DNA from: Lachnospiraceae bacterium
GTDB lineage: Bacteria; Bacillota; Clostridia; Lachnospirales; Lachnospiraceae
Assembly (NCBI GenBank): GCA_900765975.1
Contig: CAAFTS010000042.1
Span: 1 to 14,413, forward strand
Length of the DNA: 14,413 bases
Direction of reading: 5' to 3'
Shown here: positions 1 to 8,169 of the stretch, one piece after another
How positions within the stretch are numbered: position 1 is the first letter of the stretch
Layout: the number at the start of each line of letters is the position of its first letter
Position numbers and translations under genes: made by a program
Notes under the pieces: model-generated
Databases searched by the model: none
What the model saw: the letters and a program-made list of their open reading frames with translations, nothing else
What the model was told of the DNA's origin: nothing

Positions 1-10
1 GCGCACATCC

Positions 11-49
11 AAAAATTCCGTCGCAGTACATAACTGCGACGGAATTTTT
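11..49 (-). terminator. Intrinsic terminator of the rhomboid-like/pyk unit
   Basis: A perfect 17-bp inverted repeat (left arm 11-27, right arm 33-49) encloses the 5-base loop 28-32. Read on the minus strand, the GC-rich core CCGTCGCAGT is followed by a run of T. It lies 14 bases past the pyk stop codon, so it most likely ends the pyk transcript. The outer A/T arms are symmetrical, so it could also stop plus-strand transcription entering from the left. Confidence 0.9.
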
Positions 50-63
50 ATATTTTATACGGA

Positions 64-1500
64 TTACTCAATCGTAGCAATGCGCATCATATTGCTTGCA
101 CCGCTCTGCTCTTTCTGCACATCCAAAGATGGAATACCAGCGGTCAGAACAACTATATCACCTGACTCTATATATTTCTTTACAGAAGCCAATTCTATTG
201 CTCCCTCGCATATGTCGTCTGTTGTTGTAAATTGAAGAGATTTCAGAGGAACAACCCCCCAATAAATCGACATTCTTCGCAACGTACGTTCATTCGGAGT
301 AATTCCAAGAATCTTCTGCTTTGGTCTCAAATTTGAAACTACTCTGGATGTAGCCCCTGAAACAGTTGGTGTAATAATACACTTTGCGTTCAAATTTGCA
401 GCAGCTACAACTGAAGAATATCCAATTGCACTTGAAAGATTTGACTTCAAATGATCTCCTGCCTGTTCAATCATCTGATCATAATCCAAATGCTGCTCTG
501 TATTTTGTATAATGTGTACCATCATCTGCAACGCTTCCACCGGATATTTCCCAGATGCTGTCTCTCCCGAAAGCATAACCGCATCTGTTCCATCATAAAC
601 AGCATTTGCAACATCTGTAACCTCTGCTCGCGTCGGACGCGGATTACGAATCATAGAATCTAGCATCTGGGTTGCCGTAATAACAGTCTTGAAGTTATTA
701 TTACATTTTTGAATCATCATCTTCTGAAGATAAGGAACTTCCTCTGCCGGAATCTCTACTCCTAAATCTCCACGCGCAACCATAATTCCATCTGCCGCAC
801 GAATGATTTCATCAATATTTTGTATTCCTTCCGCATTTTCCACTTTTGCAATAATAGGAGTATACGGCGCTCCAAGTTCTTTTAAAAAGGCCTTAATTTC
901 CAACACACATTCAGCATTTCGTACAAAGGAAGCCGCAATAAAATCAATCCCCTGTTCTACGCCAAAACGGATGTCTTCCTTATCCTTTTCTGTAATTGCC
1001 GGAAGACGTACCGGAACATTTGGTACATTAACACCCTTTCTTTCCCCTAGTTCGCCTCCGTTTAATACCTTACATACAATTTCATTCTCCCGCTTGCTTA
1101 TTACTTCCAGCTCAATCAGACCATCATCGATCAGGATACGTTTTCCCTTATCCACATCTTCCACAAGTCCCTCATACGTTATAGAGACCTTAGAAGCATC
1201 TCCTGTAATCTCCTCTGTTGTCAATATAAACGTATCACCAGAGTTCAGAATTACCTTCTTTCCATCTTTTAAAATCCCTGTTCGAATTTCCGGTCCTTTT
1301 GTATCCAGAAGGATTGCCACATTTCTATGTTCTTCTTCACGAAGCACTTTTAATTGATCCATTCTCCCCTTATGCTCTTCATGAGATCCATGAGAAAAAT
1401 TAAACCGGGCAACGTCCATCCCTTCACGAATCAACTTTCTCATAATTTCCGGGTCATTGGTTCTCGGCCCCATTGTACACACAACTTTTGTTCTCTTCAT
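64..1500 (-). CDS. pyk: Pyruvate kinase
   Basis: Pyruvate kinase converts phosphoenolpyruvate and ADP to pyruvate and ATP, the last step of glycolysis, in the cytoplasm. The 478-residue protein has the family's landmarks: the N-terminal KVVCTMGPRT strand and RFNFSHGS; the active-site lysine and metal ligand in IIAKVENAEG (K219, E221); MVARGDLGVEI with D245; and TATQMLDSM followed by NPRPTRAEVTDVANA. The C-terminal allosteric region has TVSGATSRVVS, a phosphate-binding loop like that used by sugar-phosphate activators. It ends near VVLTAGIP, so it is the short form and lacks the extra PEP-utilizer-like domain of Bacillus-type enzymes. The ATG at 1500 is preceded by AGAAGGAGAG at good spacing. 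It follows the rhomboid-like gene by 40 bases, and I see no promoter in that gap, so the two are probably co-transcribed. Confidence 0.97.
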   Translation of the reverse strand: MKRTKVVCTMGPRTNDPEIMRKLIREGMDVARFNFSHGSHEEHKGRMDQLKVLREEEHRNVAILLDTKGPEIRTGILKDGKKVILNSGDTFILTTEEITGDASKVSITYEGLVEDVDKGKRILIDDGLIELEVISKRENEIVCKVLNGGELGERKGVNVPNVPVRLPAITEKDKEDIRFGVEQGIDFIAASFVRNAECVLEIKAFLKELGAPYTPIIAKVENAEGIQNIDEIIRAADGIMVARGDLGVEIPAEEVPYLQKMMIQKCNNNFKTVITATQMLDSMIRNPRPTRAEVTDVANAVYDGTDAVMLSGETASGKYPVEALQMMVHIIQNTEQHLDYDQMIEQAGDHLKSNLSSAIGYSSVVAAANLNAKCIITPTVSGATSRVVSNLRPKQKILGITPNERTLRRMSIYWGVVPLKSLQFTTTDDICEGAIELASVKKYIESGDIVVLTAGIPSLDVQKEQSGASNMMRIATIE

Positions 1501-1540
1501 TTGCTCTCTCCTTCTGCTGTAATCTTTTTATGCTAACTCC

Positions 1541-2374
1541 CTATTTGACATGTTCATGTGTAAATAAATGATCCTGACAATATTCAAAATTCCCATTACA
1601 TTTTGAACAAAAACGAAACTCTAATGTCGGATCATCAAGTTCAGTTCTTCCACATACTGCACAACGATGCTTTGCTCCGCCTGCATAAGTCATGTGTGGG
1701 GCAGAAGCCTGTTTCTGAAACTTTCTCTTCCTCATCTGCTGTTTCGGTGTATAAGGTCTTACATTGCGGCTAGATAAAAAGAATACAAGGAAGTTTAAAA
1801 TTGATGCAATAATTGCAATTCTTGTATATAAATTTCCATTGATCAAGGAATATAAAATCATAACAGCATATACCAATGCCATCCATTTCATCTTAATTGG
1901 AAGAATAAAATACAAAAGTACTTCCATATCCGGATAACTCACCGCAAAAGCAAGAAAAATAGACATATTAATATAATATGTGCTGAAAAACCTTCCATAT
2001 CCTACAGCATCTACACCAATAATTGCATAAAGAATAAATGCACCAATCACTGTAAAAATTATTCCAGAAAAAATATAAACATTAAACCGGAATACTCCCC
2101 AGGTCTGCTCTAACACTCTTCCCAGTGAATAATAAAAAATCAACATAATCACTGTTGTAAGAAAATTACCTGCCGGTGGAATCAAAACCCATGAAATCAC
2201 ACGCCAAATCTGACCTCTGAGAATATATGCCGGCTCCAGAGTCAGCCAGTCTATCAGATTCGGCATAAACATATAGATTCCGAAACCAATAACATACCCA
2301 CCAATCAGATACATTGTCAAATTATGAATTGCAAAGCGACCAAATTTTTTTTCCAATTTATTTAACCAGTTCAA
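1541..2374 (-). CDS. Rhomboid-like membrane protein with C-terminal zinc ribbon, no protease motif
   Basis: Integral membrane protein of 277 residues. It has the rhomboid layout: a first helix near 20-37, a WR motif in the following loop (GQIWRVISWV, W57-R58), then a helix ending LGRVLEQTWG (84-93) and further hydrophobic helices to about residue 203. The catalytic GxSG serine motif is absent, and there is no histidine in the membrane domain after residue 17, so intramembrane protease activity is unlikely. A basic linker leads to a cysteine/histidine tail (C238, C241, C256, C259, C266, H269, H273, H275) that should bind zinc. The start is TTG at 2374, chosen because AAAGGAGA lies about 11 bases upstream and no in-frame ATG occurs before residue 21. 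Its role is unknown; family logic suggests binding or sorting of membrane proteins. It is the first gene of the unit that ends with pyk. Confidence 0.75.
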   Translation of the reverse strand: MNWLNKLEKKFGRFAIHNLTMYLIGGYVIGFGIYMFMPNLIDWLTLEPAYILRGQIWRVISWVLIPPAGNFLTTVIMLIFYYSLGRVLEQTWGVFRFNVYIFSGIIFTVIGAFILYAIIGVDAVGYGRFFSTYYINMSIFLAFAVSYPDMEVLLYFILPIKMKWMALVYAVMILYSLINGNLYTRIAIIASILNFLVFFLSSRNVRPYTPKQQMRKRKFQKQASAPHMTYAGGAKHRCAVCGRTELDDPTLEFRFCSKCNGNFEYCQDHLFTHEHVK

Positions 2375-2426
2375 CCGTTTTCAATCTCCTTTTTATAATC
2401 TTAATCTATTTTTCCGCATATAAATA

Positions 2427-2455
2427 ATTGTATCTTCCGACCGTCTTTTTGTCAA
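2427..2455 (-). promoter_or_regulatory. Sigma-A promoter for the rhomboid-like/pyk unit
   Basis: On the minus strand a perfect -35 TTGACA (2450-2455) is separated by exactly 17 bases from a -10 TACAAT (2427-2432). Transcription should begin near 2420, leaving a leader of about 45 bases before the TTG start at 2374. This is the closest match to consensus in the window, as expected for a unit carrying a glycolytic gene. Confidence 0.8.
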
Positions 2456-2540
2456 ACAAATGTTGTATTATATTTTTGAAATCTTGTGTAAAATTTATGT
2501 TAAGTTTTTGTTAAATTTAAAATCTCCGTCATAATGCCAA

Positions 2541-2569
2541 TTGTGTTTTTAATTATCTTGTCGTATAAT
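2541..2569 (+). promoter_or_regulatory. Candidate promoter for the giant activase/reductase gene
   Basis: The 275-base intergenic region 2375-2649 is AT-rich and holds divergent promoters. On the plus strand a perfect TATAAT (2564-2569) has a weak -35 TTGTGT (2541-2546) at 17-base spacing. A second possibility is TTGTCG (2578-2583) with TATAAA (2601-2606), also at 17 bases. The weak -35 elements suggest that an activator may be needed. The gene's ribosome binding site GGATGAGGA precedes the ATG at 2650. Confidence 0.45.
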
Positions 2570-2583
2570 GTTAAAAGTTGTCG

Positions 2584-2620
2584 AATAGGAAAACAACATG
2601 TATAAAATAGGAAATAACAC
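2584..2620 (+). repeat. Direct repeat AATAGGAAA spaced two helical turns
   Basis: AATAGGAAA occurs at 2584-2592 and again at 2606-2614, a 22-base period. In each copy it is followed by an A/C-rich tail. It lies between the candidate start of transcription and the ribosome binding site of the giant gene. The spacing is compatible with two protein subunits on one face of the helix, but chance repeats are common in such AT-rich sequence. Confidence 0.35.
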
Positions 2621-2649
2621 GATATTTTTTATAAAAAGGATGAGGATTT

Positions 2650-5600
2650 ATGAAACCAAATGATTTACATACTTTGGGAATTGATATCGGTTCAACAACG
2701 GTAAAGATTGCCGTATTGAATGATGATAACGAAGTTCTGTTCTCTGATTATGAACGACATTATGCAAATATTCAGGAAACGCTTTCTGACCTTCTCGGCC
2801 GCGCCCTGTATGCTCTAGGCTCAATCCGTGTCTCTCCGGTTATTACCGGTTCCGGCGGACTGACTCTTGCCAAGCATCTGGGCGTTCCTTTTGTTCAGGA
2901 GGTCATTGCCGTCTCTACTGCTCTACAGGACTACGCGCCACAGACTGATGTAGCGATAGAACTTGGAGGCGAAGACGCAAAGATTATTTATTTTGAAGGC
3001 GGAAATGTTGAACAACGTATGAATGGTGTATGTGCCGGCGGTACCGGCTCTTTCATTGATCAGATGGCATCGCTTCTCCAGACAGATGCTTCCGGTCTAA
3101 ATGAATACGCCAAACATTATCAAGCACTTTATTCAATTGCAGCTCGTTGCGGTGTATTTGCAAAGTCAGATATTCAGCCTTTGATTAATGAAGGCGCTGC
3201 CAAGGAAGATTTGGCTGCTTCTATTTTTCAGGCAGTAGTTAATCAGACGATCAGCGGACTTGCATGCGGTAAGCCAATCCGTGGACATGTTGCTTTTTTA
3301 GGGGGGCCACTCCACTTTTTATCCGAGCTTCGCAATGCATTTATCCGTACTTTAAAACTAGACGATGAGCATATCATTGCTCCGAACCATTCACATTTGT
3401 TTGCTGCGATCGGCTCTGCTTTAAATTCAAAAAAAGACACGCCCGTAGCCCTTCGTGAACTTCAACAGCGTTTGGCAGGTAAAATTCAGATGGATTTTGA
3501 AGTCGAACGTATGGAACCTTTATTTGCTACAACCGCTGAATATGAAGAGTTCATTCAACGTCATAACCGACACCAGGTACCTGTAAAAGATCTTGCATCC
3601 TACCGGGGAAAAGCCTTTTTGGGAATCGATGCTGGTTCTACAACAACAAAAGCTGCCCTCGTTGGTGAAGACGGTACTTTATTGTATTCTTTTTACCACA
3701 ATAACGATGGAGACCCTCTTGGTACAACCATTTCTGCAATCAAGGATATTTACAGCCAGCTCCCAGATGGAGTTGAAATTGTGCATTCCTGTTCTACCGG
3801 TTATGGCGAGGCTCTGATCAAAGCTGCCCTTCTTCTGGATGAAGGAGAAGTCGAGACTGTTTCTCATTATTATGCTGCATCCTATTTCGAACCGAATGTA
3901 GACTGTATCCTAGACATCGGTGGTCAGGATATGAAATGTATCAAAATAAAAAACCAAACTGTGGACAGCGTTCAACTAAATGAAGCCTGTTCTTCCGGCT
4001 GTGGTTCATTTATCGAAACTTTTGCCAAATCTTTGAATTATTCCGTAGAAGATTTTGCCCACGAAGCACTCTACGCAAACAATCCAATCGATCTCGGGAC
4101 ACGCTGTACTGTTTTTATGAATTCCAAAGTAAAACAGGCGCAAAAAGAAGGCGCATCTGTTGCAGATATTTCTGCTGGACTTGCCTATTCTGTAATTAAA
4201 AACGCCTTATTCAAAGTAATCAAGGTATCGGATGCCACAGAACTCGGACAGCATATTGTTGTGCAGGGTGGAACCTTCTATAACAACGCAGTATTACGCA
4301 GTTTTGAAAAAATTGCTAATTGCGAGGCAATACGTCCAGACATCGCGGGAATCATGGGAGCCTTTGGTGCAGCGCTGATTGCCCGGGAACGTTATGCCGA
4401 CTGTGAGGGAACAACCATGCTTTCTATTCAGGAAATCGAAGCATTGGAATACTCAACAACTATGACGAAATGTAAAGGCTGTACCAACAACTGTCGACTA
4501 ACAATCAATCATTTTAGTGGCGGAAGACGTTTTATTACGGGTAATCGCTGCGAACGCGGTCTTGGTAAGGAACGTAGTACAAATAAGTTACCAAACCTAT
4601 TTGACTACAAATTCCACCGCTATTTTGACTATACACCTTTGGAAATGTCTGAAGCCACACGCGGTGTGATTGGAATTCCACGTGTACTGAATATGTATGA
4701 AAATTATCCTTTTTGGTTTACTTTCTTTCATACTTTAGGATTTCGTGTTGTACTCTCACCGGCATCCACTCGAAAAATTTATGAACTGGGAATTGAATCC
4801 ATACCAAGTGAATCCGAATGTTATCCTGCCAAACTGGCTCATGGACATGTACAGTGGCTGATCAGTCAGGGAATCGAGCATATATTCTATCCTTCGATCC
4901 CTTATGAAAGAAATGAATTTCAGGATGCAAACAATCATTATAATTGTCCGATTGTAACATCGTATCCTGAAAACATCAAAAATAATATGGATGACATCAT
5001 TCAACAAAAAGTAGATTTCATCCATCCGTTTTTAAACTTTCAAAGTGAAGAAACAATTTCATACCGATTAACGGAAGAGTTATCAGAAAAGTTTCAGATT
5101 GCTCCCGTGGAAATCCGCCAAGCAGTTCATGTCGCATGGGAAGAGCTTGCATCCTGTCGGGAAGATATGAGAAAAAAAGGAGAAGAAACGATTCGTTTTC
5201 TAAATGAAACAGGCAATCGAGGGATTGTGCTTGCAGGGCGTCCTTATCACATTGATCCGGAAGTACACCATGGTCTTCCAGAACTGATCAACTCCTATAA
5301 CATTGCCGTTTTAACAGAGGATTCGGTTTCCCATTTAGCCCCTGTAGAACGGCCACTAAATGTCATGGATCAATGGATGTACCACTCTCGCTTATATGCG
5401 GCAGCAAATTATGTGAAAACCGTAGATAATCTGGATTTGATTCAATTGAACTCTTTCGGCTGCGGTCTGGATGCAGTAACAACAGACCAGGTAGCTGAAA
5501 TATTAACTAATTCAGATAAAATATATACAACATTAAAAATTGATGAAGTAAATAACTTAGGAGCAGCAAGAATTCGTGTCCGTTCTCTATTAGCTGCAAT

Positions 5601-6897
5601 TCGCGTTCGTGAGCAGCGAAAAGAAAAACGTGAAATCAAGCCTGCTTCTATCGAAAAGATTCCTTTCACAAAGGAAATGCGTAACACTTACACGATTCTC
5701 TGTCCACAAATGTCGCCAATCCATTTTGATCTTTTGGAACCTGCTTTTAATGCAAGTGGATATCGCATTAAAATTCTTTCCAATGATAATAAACATTCTG
5801 TTGATATGGGATTGAAATATGTAAACAACGATGCATGCTACCCATCATTAATCGTAGTCGGACAGATTATGGACGCAATTCTCTCGGGAGAATACGATAC
5901 CGATCGTCTTGCCGTCATCATTACTCAGACAGGAGGCGGTTGCCGCGCTTCTAATTATATTGGTTTCATTCGTCGCGCATTAAAGAAAGCTGGTTACAGC
6001 CAGATTCCCGTAATATCATTAAATTTAAGTGGTTTAGAAAGTAATCCTGGTTTTAAACTTTCACTCCCATTGATTATGCGCGGGATTTACGCAGTTGTAT
6101 TTGGCGATATCTTTATGAAATGTGTATACCGGATGCGTCCCTACGAAGCAATCCCCGGTGAAACAAACCGCATCCATCGAAAATGGGTAGAAGAATGTAC
6201 AAAATTTTTAACAACCGGATATCCTTCTCGACGGAAATTCAAAAAACTGTGTGGTGCCATTGTAAAAGATTTTGATGAAATCGAACTATTGGACATTACA
6301 AAGCCACGTGTAGGTGTGGTTGGAGAAATTCTGGTCAAATTTCTTCCGGCAGCCAACAACCATCTGGTGGAGCTGTTAGAGGCTGAAGGAGCAGAAGCTG
6401 TAGTTCCTGACTTACTGGACTTTTTCCTTTATTGCTTTTACAATCAAAATTTCAAGGTTTCACATCTCGGTCTTCAAAAATCAAAAGCCATAATGGGAAA
6501 TCTGGGAATTCAGGCATTAGAATGGTTCCGATCACCTGCATCTGCCGCTTTGAAAGAGAGTAAACCCTTCACTCCTCCCGCCCATATTCAAGATTTGGCA
6601 AAAATGGCTTCTGAAATTGTTTCATTGGGTAACCAGACCGGAGAAGGATGGTTCCTGACCGGAGAAATGTTAGAATTGATTCATAACAATGCTGAAAATA
6701 TTGTGTGCACACAGCCTTTCGCATGTCTTCCAAACCACGTTGTTGGAAAAGGAGTCATCAAAGAGCTACGCCGACGATATCCAAAATCTAACATTGTTGC
6801 AATTGACTTCGATCCTGGAGCAAGTGAAGTAAACCAGTTAAATCGAATCAAGCTTATGCTCTCAACAGCAAATAAGAATTTAAACATAGAAAAATAG
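2650..6897 (+). CDS. Fused double acyl-CoA dehydratase activase / DUF2229 / HgdB-like protein
   Basis: Soluble 1415-residue iron-sulfur protein. The first BadF/BadG/BcrA/BcrD-type ATPase module begins [10 protein letters not shown] (10-19) and carries cluster cysteines C128 ([10 protein letters not shown]) and C167 ([10 protein letters not shown]). The second begins [10 protein letters not shown] (325-334) with C447 ([10 protein letters not shown]) and C486 ([10 protein letters not shown]). Both pairs are 39 residues apart, as in the HgdC archerase. A cysteine-rich linker follows (C608, C611, C615, C634). Next is a DUF2229 region, about 673-945, with [12 protein letters not shown] (C724) and SFGCGLD (C938). 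The last part, about 1040-1410, resembles the HgdB reductase subunit: NDACYPS (C1063), [10 protein letters not shown] (C1098) and [11 protein letters not shown] (C1353, C1359). Known relatives use ATP hydrolysis to push one electron at very low potential into a dehydratase or double-cubane reductase; here activator and acceptor are joined. The substrate is unknown. It is the only plus-strand gene, with its own promoter region and terminator. Domain assignment is firm; the reaction is inferred. Confidence 0.92.
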   Translation: MKPNDLHTLGIDIGSTTVKIAVLNDDNEVLFSDYERHYANIQETLSDLLGRALYALGSIRVSPVITGSGGLTLAKHLGVPFVQEVIAVSTALQDYAPQTDVAIELGGEDAKIIYFEGGNVEQRMNGVCAGGTGSFIDQMASLLQTDASGLNEYAKHYQALYSIAARCGVFAKSDIQPLINEGAAKEDLAASIFQAVVNQTISGLACGKPIRGHVAFLGGPLHFLSELRNAFIRTLKLDDEHIIAPNHSHLFAAIGSALNSKKDTPVALRELQQRLAGKIQMDFEVERMEPLFATTAEYEEFIQRHNRHQVPVKDLASYRGKAFLGIDAGSTTTKAALVGEDGTLLYSFYHNNDGDPLGTTISAIKDIYSQLPDGVEIVHSCSTGYGEALIKAALLLDEGEVETVSHYYAASYFEPNVDCILDIGGQDMKCIKIKNQTVDSVQLNEACSSGCGSFIETFAKSLNYSVEDFAHEALYANNPIDLGTRCTVFMNSKVKQAQKEGASVADISAGLAYSVIKNALFKVIKVSDATELGQHIVVQGGTFYNNAVLRSFEKIANCEAIRPDIAGIMGAFGAALIARERYADCEGTTMLSIQEIEALEYSTTMTKCKGCTNNCRLTINHFSGGRRFITGNRCERGLGKERSTNKLPNLFDYKFHRYFDYTPLEMSEATRGVIGIPRVLNMYENYPFWFTFFHTLGFRVVLSPASTRKIYELGIESIPSESECYPAKLAHGHVQWLISQGIEHIFYPSIPYERNEFQDANNHYNCPIVTSYPENIKNNMDDIIQQKVDFIHPFLNFQSEETISYRLTEELSEKFQIAPVEIRQAVHVAWEELASCREDMRKKGEETIRFLNETGNRGIVLAGRPYHIDPEVHHGLPELINSYNIAVLTEDSVSHLAPVERPLNVMDQWMYHSRLYAAANYVKTVDNLDLIQLNSFGCGLDAVTTDQVAEILTNSDKIYTTLKIDEVNNLGAARIRVRSLLAAIRVREQRKEKREIKPASIEKIPFTKEMRNTYTILCPQMSPIHFDLLEPAFNASGYRIKILSNDNKHSVDMGLKYVNNDACYPSLIVVGQIMDAILSGEYDTDRLAVIITQTGGGCRASNYIGFIRRALKKAGYSQIPVISLNLSGLESNPGFKLSLPLIMRGIYAVVFGDIFMKCVYRMRPYEAIPGETNRIHRKWVEECTKFLTTGYPSRRKFKKLCGAIVKDFDEIELLDITKPRVGVVGEILVKFLPAANNHLVELLEAEGAEAVVPDLLDFFLYCFYNQNFKVSHLGLQKSKAIMGNLGIQALEWFRSPASAALKESKPFTPPAHIQDLAKMASEIVSLGNQTGEGWFLTGEMLELIHNNAENIVCTQPFACLPNHVVGKGVIKELRRRYPKSNIVAIDFDPGASEVNQLNRIKLMLSTANKNLNIEK

Positions 6898-6905
6898 AGT
6901 CATAT

Positions 6906-6966
6906 AAAAAGCCACTGTGGTTTCGGATAAAATACATCATTCCGCAACATCCACAGTGACTTTTTT
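6906..6966. terminator. Bidirectional terminator between convergent units
   Basis: The arms AAAAAGCCACTGTGG (6906-6920) and CCACAGTGACTTTTT (6951-6965) pair with one mismatch. They enclose 30 bases that can extend the stem partly (CGGA with TCCG). On the plus strand the stem runs into TTTTTT (6961-6966) just after the giant gene's stop. On the minus strand it runs into a T run just after the HAD gene's stop at 6998. It can therefore serve both converging transcripts. Confidence 0.85.
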
Positions 6967-6997
6967 ACTGATTGTACATAATTCGCTGATATTTCTC

Positions 6998-7651
6998 TTA
7001 TGCAATAGAAGATATCATTCTAAAAACTTCTTCTGGTGTTGAGGCAATAAATTCTGCACCTGCTTCTTCTAATTCTTTCCTGTCCCCATAGCCATAGAGA
7101 ACTCCCATCGAATGTATTTTCGCCTCTTTTGCACCAATGATATCATGATATCGATCCCCGATCATCAACACCTGTTCTCTTGCTTGCACATGAGCCTTTT
7201 CTAAAACATACTCTATCACTTCTGATTTTTTTACTCTTTTCCCATCTAGTAAGCTGCCACCAATTATATCAAAATATTTTGCAAACTTAAAATGCTCTGC
7301 AATTCGGCTGGCAAAAATCTCCGGTTTTGAAGTCGCCATACAAATAACATATCCCTGTTGTTTTAACTGTTCTAACAGTTCAATAACTCCAGGATATACT
7401 CTATTTTCAAAAATTCCTATATCCGTATATCTTTCACGGTAAAAAGAAACCAATTGTTTTCCTTCTGCTGCACCAACCCCGCACACTTCCTAAAAATGCT
7501 GTTGAAGCGGTGGTCCAACAAACCCAGGCAACTGATCTTCCTCTACGCTGTGTCCAAACTTCTCAATTGCGTAGCGCACGCAATTCATAATTCCTTCTCC
7601 CGAATCCGTCAAAGTACCATCCAAATCAAACAATATCGTAGTAATTTGCAC
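6998..7651 (-). pseudogene. HAD phosphatase (Gph/PpaX-like), interrupted by in-frame TAG
   Basis: Read from the GTG at 7651 (AAGGAGG nine bases upstream), the frame encodes a complete HAD phosphatase of 217 codons except for one TAG at codon 54 (7490-7492). The N-terminal part has the catalytic FDLDGTLTDS (D9 and D11) and FVGPPLQQHF. After the TAG comes the cap region, then CMATSKPEIF (motif II) and MIGDRYHDIIGAKEA (motif IV), all in the same frame. Members of this family dephosphorylate small substrates such as phosphoglycolate or pyrophosphate. An internal GTG at 7486 could give a 162-residue protein, but it would lack the nucleophile and is poorly placed for initiation. It is the last gene of the operon, 14 bases after the greA-like gene, and ends with TAA at 6998. 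The interruption could be a strain-level nonsense mutation, a sequencing error or, less likely, recoding. Confidence 0.8.
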
Positions 7652-7665
7652 TAAAAACTCCCTCC

Positions 7666-8169
7666 TTAATAACTTCGAATTTGATCATCCTCATCATTAC
7701 TCGTATTAATAATTTTCTTAATGACTACATAATAACCAAAACTGTCATTCACTTTTATATAAACCCGATCGTTAAGCTTTTTACCTAGAATTGCCTTACC
7801 TAGAGGCGATTCTATACTGATCAAACCATTGACAGAACTTCCTCTAACAGAAGTTACAAGACGATACGTTTCAATTTCATCGTCATCTTCCATATATAAT
7901 TCTACTGTATTGTTAATACCGACCTCATCTTCCTTAGAATTATCATCAACAATAATTGCTGTTTTTAACATACGTTCTAAATATCGTATTCTGCTCTCAT
8001 TCCGATTTTTATCCTTTTTAGCAGCGTGATACTCGAAATTTTCACTCAAATCACCATGTGCTCTTGCTTCTTTTACCGCTTCAATTGCCTCTTTCCGTAC
8101 TACAAGTTTACGATGCTCTATTTCATCTTGAATCTTCTTCACATCACTTTTTGTCAACTTATCTCTCAT
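7666..8169 (-). CDS. greA: GreA/GreB-family transcription elongation factor
   Basis: GreA-type factors enter the RNA polymerase secondary channel and stimulate cleavage of backtracked transcripts. The 167-residue protein has the N-terminal coiled coil with the conserved acidic tip, EARAHGDLSENFEYHAAK; D40 and E43 match the metal-coordinating tip of GreA. The C-terminal globular domain has ISIESPLGKAILGKKLNDRV. It diverges from typical GreA at the N-terminus and has an acidic tail (SNDEDDQIRSY), so it may be a second paralog rather than the housekeeping copy. The frame is open to a TTG at 8190, but I chose the ATG at 8169. That ATG overlaps the helicase stop as TAATG, a layout typical of translational coupling, with AAAGGG just upstream. 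Confidence 0.88.
   Translation of the reverse strand: MRDKLTKSDVKKIQDEIEHRKLVVRKEAIEAVKEARAHGDLSENFEYHAAKKDKNRNESRIRYLERMLKTAIIVDDNSKEDEVGINNTVELYMEDDDEIETYRLVTSVRGSSVNGLISIESPLGKAILGKKLNDRVYIKVNDSFGYYVVIKKIINTSNDEDDQIRSY

Noticed and set aside
803..1357. Long plus-strand open frame of 184 codons opposite pyk
   Set aside because: It lies wholly antisense to a convincing pyruvate kinase, has low-complexity Ser/Thr/Phe-rich content and no ribosome binding site; it is a shadow of the real gene.
2501..2524. TTGTTAAATTTAAAA upstream of the giant gene as a Rex redox-repressor site
   Set aside because: Only one half resembles the TTGTTAA arm; the matching TTAACAA arm is missing, and such A/T strings are expected by chance here.
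7490..7492. TAG in the HAD gene as a pyrrolysine or other recoded amber codon
   Set aside because: HAD phosphatases are not known to need a special residue here, TAG is used as a normal stop by other genes in the window, and no recoding element is evident; a nonsense change is simpler.
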